Positions 18,242 to 23,162 of a DNA stretch of 23,162 nucleotides are shown piece by piece. The notes under the pieces are model-generated. The model did no database searches. It was not told where the DNA came from and saw only the letters and a list, made by a program, of their open reading frames with translations. The stretch covers positions 1 to 23,162 of the forward strand of contig JAQGBZ010000649.1 in assembly GCA_034687125.1 (NCBI GenBank), read 5' to 3'. Source of the stretch: Neelides folsomi (Eukaryota; Arthropoda; Collembola; Neelipleona; Neelidae). Every line of letters begins with the position of its first letter. Position 1 is the stretch's first letter. A program made the translations under genes and the position numbers.

Positions 18242-20521
18242 TTATTGTGTTGATATTTCAATTTCATAAATTAAATAACAAAGTGCCAAAGAAAAGAAAA
18301 TTGCAATGTAGATGAACAAAGAATAAAAAGTTTGAATTTTTAATGTTTTAGGGGTAAATTCAGTTTTTACTTCGTTTAAAGATTTAAATGTATTTAATTG
18401 ATTTAAATATTTACGGTTTAATCTTCTCATTTCCAATGTCAAACTTTTCCCTTTTGTTTCGTTAAATGTGTGCACTTGATAAAACTTCTGGAATTTCTCA
18501 TTTCCCTCCTTCCACATTTGATAAATCCCCGATTCAAAAAATGTCATATACAGTTTTTCATAAACTGCACACAATTTGCTTATTGGAGTGCAAAAATTAA
18601 ATGTTTGAAATAAAAAGTCTGATTCTGGTTCTTTTTGCAAAGAGATGTAATAATTTCTTTCCGCCACATATTTAACATTAAGCATCGTTTTTTGAAAATA
18701 TTTCTTTGTTGTAATTATGTAAAAATTATTTTGCATATTTACAAATCCCTTATTTGTTGAAATTAATTTATTTTCATCGGCAAATTTAAAAAGCTCATAA
18801 GTATTCGTAAACAACAAATAAGAAATTTCATTAATTTTATTAATAATCAAACCGTTTTTTGAATTATTAAATATGGAAATAAATGGTTTTAATATTTTAG
18901 AAAATTTAAATATTTTTTCATGATCCTTTTCACTGTTTTCATTGATAAGATTAAATTCATTCATGTCAAGTGTACTGGCAAAATAATCGATGGTTAAAAC
19001 AAAAGGCTTCGATTGAGAAAATGCCAATTCTTTAAATGTTGCCTCGATATTTGGCGGACGATCAGAAGCAATTAAAATATATAATTTCCCTTTATAAGCA
19101 GAACTCACAACAAACGACATTAAAATTAAAATAAATGTAAAAACCGAAAAACTTAAATTCAGTTTAGTCATTTTACTAAAGATGGCGTTGCTTTGTTCAA
19201 ACGGAATGTGTAAAATTGCAAATAAATATTTTATCTTTTCCTCTAAATCCATTGTTTGAATGTGAAATGATAAAATGATAAATGAAATTATAAAAATTAG
19301 AATTGCAAATAATAAATACATAAGCCAAACAAATAATTCAAACGGATCTAAAAGAAGCGAATAATTAATATATGACTTTTTGGAAATAAATTTTGCAAAT
19401 GTAAATTGCAAGGGAGTTATCCCAATACGAAAGTAAAATATTTCTTCAAGATTCAATTTTTTCTCACTAAGATATTTAACTTCAGAATAATGTTTATTAA
19501 TAATGAATAAGGAGATTTTATTATAGGATTTTAAACTAAGATTAAAATAATTAACGGCCGTCATTGCTAAACAAACATCTGGTGAATAACAATGAGGTCG
19601 TTTATAATTCATGGAACAAACATGGCCGACATTTTTAAAATCTCTCATCCATCCAGAAATATAACCTTCTTCGTTTATGTAAAATGGCCCTTGTTCAAAA
19701 TCTTTCCGTTTTAAATTTTTAAAATCTGCGATGAGATATTCAGTTTCCCAATTTAAATTATTAGGAACGGAGTGTAAATTTTTATGTAACGAATTAAACA
19801 TATAATTTAAAGGGAAACCGTTATTAATCCAATAATCCATGTTTATAAATTTTCTATAAGTTTTCAATATTTTTGGAATTCTTTTTTTAAAAGACCCAGC
19901 ATAAAATATTAATTGGTTTGCTGTAAATGTAAATCTCCAAAAATAATAAACAATTTCGAATTCAGAAATAATAAATTTTCTTAATTCGTTAAATTCAGAT
20001 TCCAAATTTTCGGTCAAAATGTCATTTTTTACATTATAAGCCAATACCGAAAAATCAAACTTAAATAACGGTTTTATAAAATTTACCATGAATACAAATG
20101 CATGGATTTGAGCTAAATCTACAAGATTATTTAAATTTTCGCAATCGTCGATCATAATTATCCCTGAACATTTTACATATCGATTATAAATATTCAATGT
20201 TTTTCTCATGCGATACTTCCGTTCGGAAACCTGATCAAATATTTGATAAAGGTTTCGATTTGGGATTGTAACATTTGTAAAATAAATTGAAATTGTGATT
20301 GGCGAATGTTTATAATATTGGACATAATTTTCAAATAAATCGTTATCTTTTGGACATTGAAAATTTTTAATTATATTCACTTCACAATTTCTCATTTCTT
20401 TTAAATAAAATGGAATTTCCTTTAATTCTTCATCATGAGTTATCAAATTATCATGAAATGAACAAGGCGTACAATCTAAACATAAAATAATGAAAAATAT
20501 ATTAAAAAGAATTTTGAACAT
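18242..20521 (-). CDS. divergent ionotropic receptor (chemosensory iGluR-like), intronless
   Basis: One open frame of 759 residues starting at the ATG at 20521, with a signal peptide (about 1-20, MFKILFNIFFIILCLDCTPC). The layout is that of arthropod ionotropic receptors: a variable N-terminal region (about 21-250), ligand-binding half S1 (about 250-385), membrane segment 1 (about 393-418) after the family pattern LLDPFELFVWLMYLL, a pore-like stretch (about 430-445), segment 2 (about 454-476) ending in SAYKGKLY followed by ASDRPPNIEATFKELA, S2 (about 490-730), and segment 3 (about 732-752). These proteins form ligand-gated cation channels in sensory neurons, usually with co-receptors. Ligand is not deducible. 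The glutamate-binding residues of true iGluRs are not evident, as expected for divergent members. It is strongly AT-rich in codon use (many Ile, Lys, Asn, Phe). Many divergent ionotropic receptors are intronless. Confidence 0.85.
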   Translation of the reverse strand: MFKILFNIFFIILCLDCTPCSFHDNLITHDEELKEIPFYLKEMRNCEVNIIKNFQCPKDNDLFENYVQYYKHSPITISIYFTNVTIPNRNLYQIFDQVSERKYRMRKTLNIYNRYVKCSGIIMIDDCENLNNLVDLAQIHAFVFMVNFIKPLFKFDFSVLAYNVKNDILTENLESEFNELRKFIISEFEIVYYFWRFTFTANQLIFYAGSFKKRIPKILKTYRKFINMDYWINNGFPLNYMFNSLHKNLHSVPNNLNWETEYLIADFKNLKRKDFEQGPFYINEEGYISGWMRDFKNVGHVCSMNYKRPHCYSPDVCLAMTAVNYFNLSLKSYNKISLFIINKHYSEVKYLSEKKLNLEEIFYFRIGITPLQFTFAKFISKKSYINYSLLLDPFELFVWLMYLLFAILIFIISFIILSFHIQTMDLEEKIKYLFAILHIPFEQSNAIFSKMTKLNLSFSVFTFILILMSFVVSSAYKGKLYILIASDRPPNIEATFKELAFSQSKPFVLTIDYFASTLDMNEFNLINENSEKDHEKIFKFSKILKPFISIFNNSKNGLIINKINEISYLLFTNTYELFKFADENKLISTNKGFVNMQNNFYIITTKKYFQKTMLNVKYVAERNYYISLQKEPESDFLFQTFNFCTPISKLCAVYEKLYMTFFESGIYQMWKEGNEKFQKFYQVHTFNETKGKSLTLEMRRLNRKYLNQLNTFKSLNEVKTEFTPKTLKIQTFYSLFIYIAIFFSLALCYLIYEIEISTQ

Positions 20522-20991
20522 ATTATATATAAAAGTTTTATTAAATTCTTTTTTAATTTCTCAATATATTTTCATAATATTTATTACAGGTATACTTTAC
20601 TAAAAGCTGATAAATAAATTCAACAAATATTTCAATCGATTCTAAGTCTAACATGGTAACAGTAATAACGTTAAACAAACCAATTTAATTATTTTTCTTC
20701 TTTATCAAATAAAGGGTTTAATGTATGTACATATTAAATTATTAAAAATTTGTCTACAGTTTACATATAACTATCATTAAGTGAATAATTAACATTATTG
20801 AAAGAATTAATAAAGAATAACAAAAATGAAAAAGAAATTTAAATTGTATAGTTTATATTAATAATACAAATTCAAATGATCGATTTAAATTTTAAATTGG
20901 AAGTTAAATAAAGATTTTTAATTACCCTACTAATTTTTATAACTATTCATTATAGTTTATTTGATATAATTTATACATTATTTCCAAATCC
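20522..20991. other. intergenic AT-rich DNA
   Basis: Lies between the receptor's 5' end and the 3' end of the next minus-strand gene. TATA-like sequence (ATTATATATAAAAG, about 20520-20533) sits directly at the receptor start and is more likely 5' UTR than promoter. No other structure was recognised. Confidence 0.4.
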
Positions 20992-21814
20992 TTATCTAAC
21001 AGTGTATAATTCCGCCCTTGCCAAGAAAATAGACAAAAGAAGTGCAACGAGGAGAAAAATGAAATTGCTTCCCGTCACCCCACAAAACCCCCGAATTTTA
21101 TTTCCATCCCAAGTTGAAATCCCCACTGAAAACGACACGATCGAAACAATGCAACTTAATGCACAAACAGCTCCCCAGATTTTACCATATTTTTCAGGAT
21201 TCTATAAAAAAAAAGCATAAAGATTATTTAACAATATAATGAAAATAATGATTAACTGTATAGGTAGAGGGTGGGCCATAAGTTGCTTTCTTTTTTATAC
21301 GATTTTTTATTTAAAAAAGAGCAACTTATGGCCCACCCTGTATAATGAAAATAATATATAATGATTAATTTATTAAATCAATCCTGTTATATACAATTAA
21401 ATAAATAATCTTAATTATATTATCTTGTTAATTACGATTATAAGTAAAATTGAAGCTACGATTTGAGCTAATGCAGAAATCAAAGTCGCTATAGAAACTC
21501 CCAAAAGGCGATAAGCCACGTTGTAAAGAAATGGATCTTCAATTTGTCCACTTTCCACTTCTGACCAATAAAGCATATTTAAAAACACAAATGACCCGTC
21601 GATCATCAATCCAGAAACAACAATGAGAGCTATTCCTAAAACCTAATTAAAAATGAAAATTAACCTCATTAAAATTTAAATTTACTACATATTATTATAT
21701 TTTATAATTTTAAATTAAGATTACCTAATTGAAATTAAGTTCAATTTAAATTCTTACAAGTGAAATTCCCCCGATGACTCTGACAGGCCTTAAGTTCATA
21801 TGTCCGTGGGCCAT
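20992..21814 (-). CDS. small tetraspan membrane protein, family not recognised
   Basis: Three exons on the minus strand (21814-21758, 21642-21436, 21201-20992, all phase 0) encode 157 residues. The start is MAHGHMNLRPVRVIGGISL. Hydrophobic segments lie at about residues 11-35, 64-88, 95-117 and 133-151. Between the first two is a loop with aromatic and acidic residues (MLYWSEVESGQIEDPFLYN), and between the last two a cysteine-containing loop (STWDGNKIRGFCGVTGSN). The protein ends in ARAELYTVR. Both ends probably face the cytosol. Size and topology resemble claudin-like or MARVEL-like four-helix proteins, but the claudin W-GLW-C-C signature is missing. It shares only general topology with the gene at 8957-9892. 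The second intron carries the MITE at 21268-21339. Function unknown. Confidence 0.75.
21268..21339. mobile_element. MITE-like inverted-repeat element inside an intron
   Basis: A perfect 20-bp inverted repeat (21268-21287 and 21320-21339; AGGGTGGGCCATAAGTTGCT) surrounds 32 bases of T- and A-rich sequence that itself partly pairs. GTATA flanks occur on both sides (about 21258-21262 and 21340-21345), consistent with a TA target duplication. The ends resemble the GGGTGGGCC ends seen in Tc1/mariner-type MITEs and in the element at 14747-14876. It has no coding capacity. It lies in the second intron of the tetraspan gene. Confidence 0.8.
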
Positions 21815-23162
21815 CTCGACCACAACTAACTTAAACAACTAACTAAAGAGGAAGTAAGGGAATCGATGATTAATTAATAAGGTGAGTGGATAGGGAAGAT
21901 GTGAGTTCATTCACTTGTGATCCAAGTCGTTGATATGCATTAATTGGATCGCGGTTTCTTTTCATTTCTTTAAACACTTTCATTCAAATTTCCATTACAT
22001 TCTTTTTAGACAAAATTGGCTACTTTATAATGAGCGATTTATGTAATTATTTATAACATGAATTGAATTAGTAAAAAATCTTTTGTAATGCCTATTTTGA
22101 CGTTATTGAGAAGGCTATAAATATTTATATGGGTTGTATTGTTTATATGGATTGTACAGAAGATAATTAAAAGTAAAGTTACTATAATAATTTTATTTAT
22201 TTCAACATTCATGTACAATTGTATGGTAATTAAGGATTATTATTATTACGTTTTTATTTAGAATCTTTGAATTAAGAATAATAATATATTATTAGGGATT
22301 GAATAATTCTATCAATTACTTTACATAACTATTTTAATAAATAATTTAAAGGTAAATACATAATATTGTTAATTTTTAAAAATTAGAATTGAATTAATTT
22401 TAAAAATTGACTTTTAACGTCATAAAATATATAATAATTAGCATTATCATAGCTAAACTCTAAATGATGGAGAGAATAAATTAGCAAATATTCAAAAGTT
22501 GTGTATTATTTATAATAAATCCCCCCTTGACTTTAAAGTCTGATTTCTTAATTATTTATTTTGGCCATGGGAAGAATTCCTATTTTTTTATTTTATTGGT
22601 TGCAATCCTTCATGGTGGTCGACCATATTTAAATTTATGTGTGTCAGCATAAATATAAATACGTGGGTTTTTGTAAAACCTATTAGATGTACTTTCACAT
22701 AAAAAACGGCCGGGAAAGGGTAGCTCTCTAAAATGAACGATAAATCATTGTTTCTCTTTTTGCTGACTCCAAGTTTCGAATTGCGCGTGAAGTGATTTGG
22801 AGAGGTAGAGATGAATTATTTCCAATACATCTAAAACTTGTTTTATTGATTGTATAGCCCTTAATGAGATCAGAACTAAAAGTTGTAAATGGATTAACTA
22901 AATGTTTAAATGGGATTTAAATGTATAGAGTAGTAGTACACCTGTTATATAAAGCAAATCATACCCACACGGTATATAGCCATATACTTGTAATTTAAAA
23001 ATTCATTTAAATTGATTCAATTTAAGTTAATTAGTTTTATTATACCTACGTACATAAGCACGTATTTATAAGTTCTAAAATTAATGTGAAGGACCACAAA
23101 AGGAAAAAAACGCCGACGCTCGCCTTAAACAACCCGTAATGATCGCAAATTGGCGCAAAACA
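21815..23162. other. non-coding DNA at the right end
   Basis: No open frame on either strand looks coding. The first 100-200 bases should hold the promoter and 5' UTR of the minus-strand tetraspan gene. A less AT-rich stretch (about 22560-22830) contains a 10-base palindrome, TGGTCGACCA, and a GC-rich run (ACGGCCGGGAAAGGG), possibly a regulatory region of a gene outside the window. The last 70 bases again become GC-richer (GCCGACGCTCGCC), perhaps the edge of another gene. Confidence 0.4.

Noticed and set aside
1..23162. CRISPR arrays, operons or bacterial genes
   Set aside because: No regularly spaced repeats, ribosome binding sites or polycistronic layout; the genes have spliceosomal introns.

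Overview
This window looks like animal nuclear DNA from an AT-rich invertebrate, probably a hexapod. The genes are split by short GT-AG introns, the intergenic DNA is very AT-rich, poly(A) signals are AATAAA, and the products are animal types: an SLC36-type amino acid transporter, filamin repeats and a divergent ionotropic receptor. The paired secreted beta/gamma-crystallin-like proteins and the intronless ionotropic receptor would suit a springtail (Collembola), but that placement is inference. Nothing prokaryotic is seen.

Layout, left to right. Positions 1-77 hold CCATGG repeats ending in a perfect 24-bp palindrome. After about 2.2 kb of non-coding DNA comes a nine-exon proton-coupled amino acid transporter (2299-4710, +, 471 aa). 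Next are a two-exon secreted beta/gamma-crystallin-like gene (5340-6226, +) and a small two-exon protein of two filamin repeats without actin-binding domains (7182-7925, -). A four-exon tetraspan membrane protein follows (8957-9892, -). Positions 10930-13012 (-) are degraded coding sequence. Its 3' half is a recognisable squalene synthase homologue, broken by two frameshifts and nonsense codons. Its 5' half is a broken gene I cannot identify.

The right half holds a three-exon small secreted or single-pass membrane protein (14332-15171, +) and an intronless charged orphan protein (15692-16696, +). A second crystallin-like gene (17052-17891, -) shares its intron position and phase with the first. 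It is followed by an intronless 759-aa ionotropic receptor (18242-20521, -) and a three-exon tetraspan protein (20992-21814, -). Two short MITE-like elements with related GGTGGGCC-type ends sit in introns, at 14747-14876 and 21268-21339. The last 1.35 kb shows no gene.

The genes do not form one pathway; this is an ordinary eukaryotic neighbourhood of unrelated genes. The most notable item is the squalene synthase relic, because insects and most arthropods studied are sterol auxotrophs without this enzyme. Exon borders were worked out by hand from reading frame, GT-AG sites and family similarity. UTRs and transcription starts were not determined.
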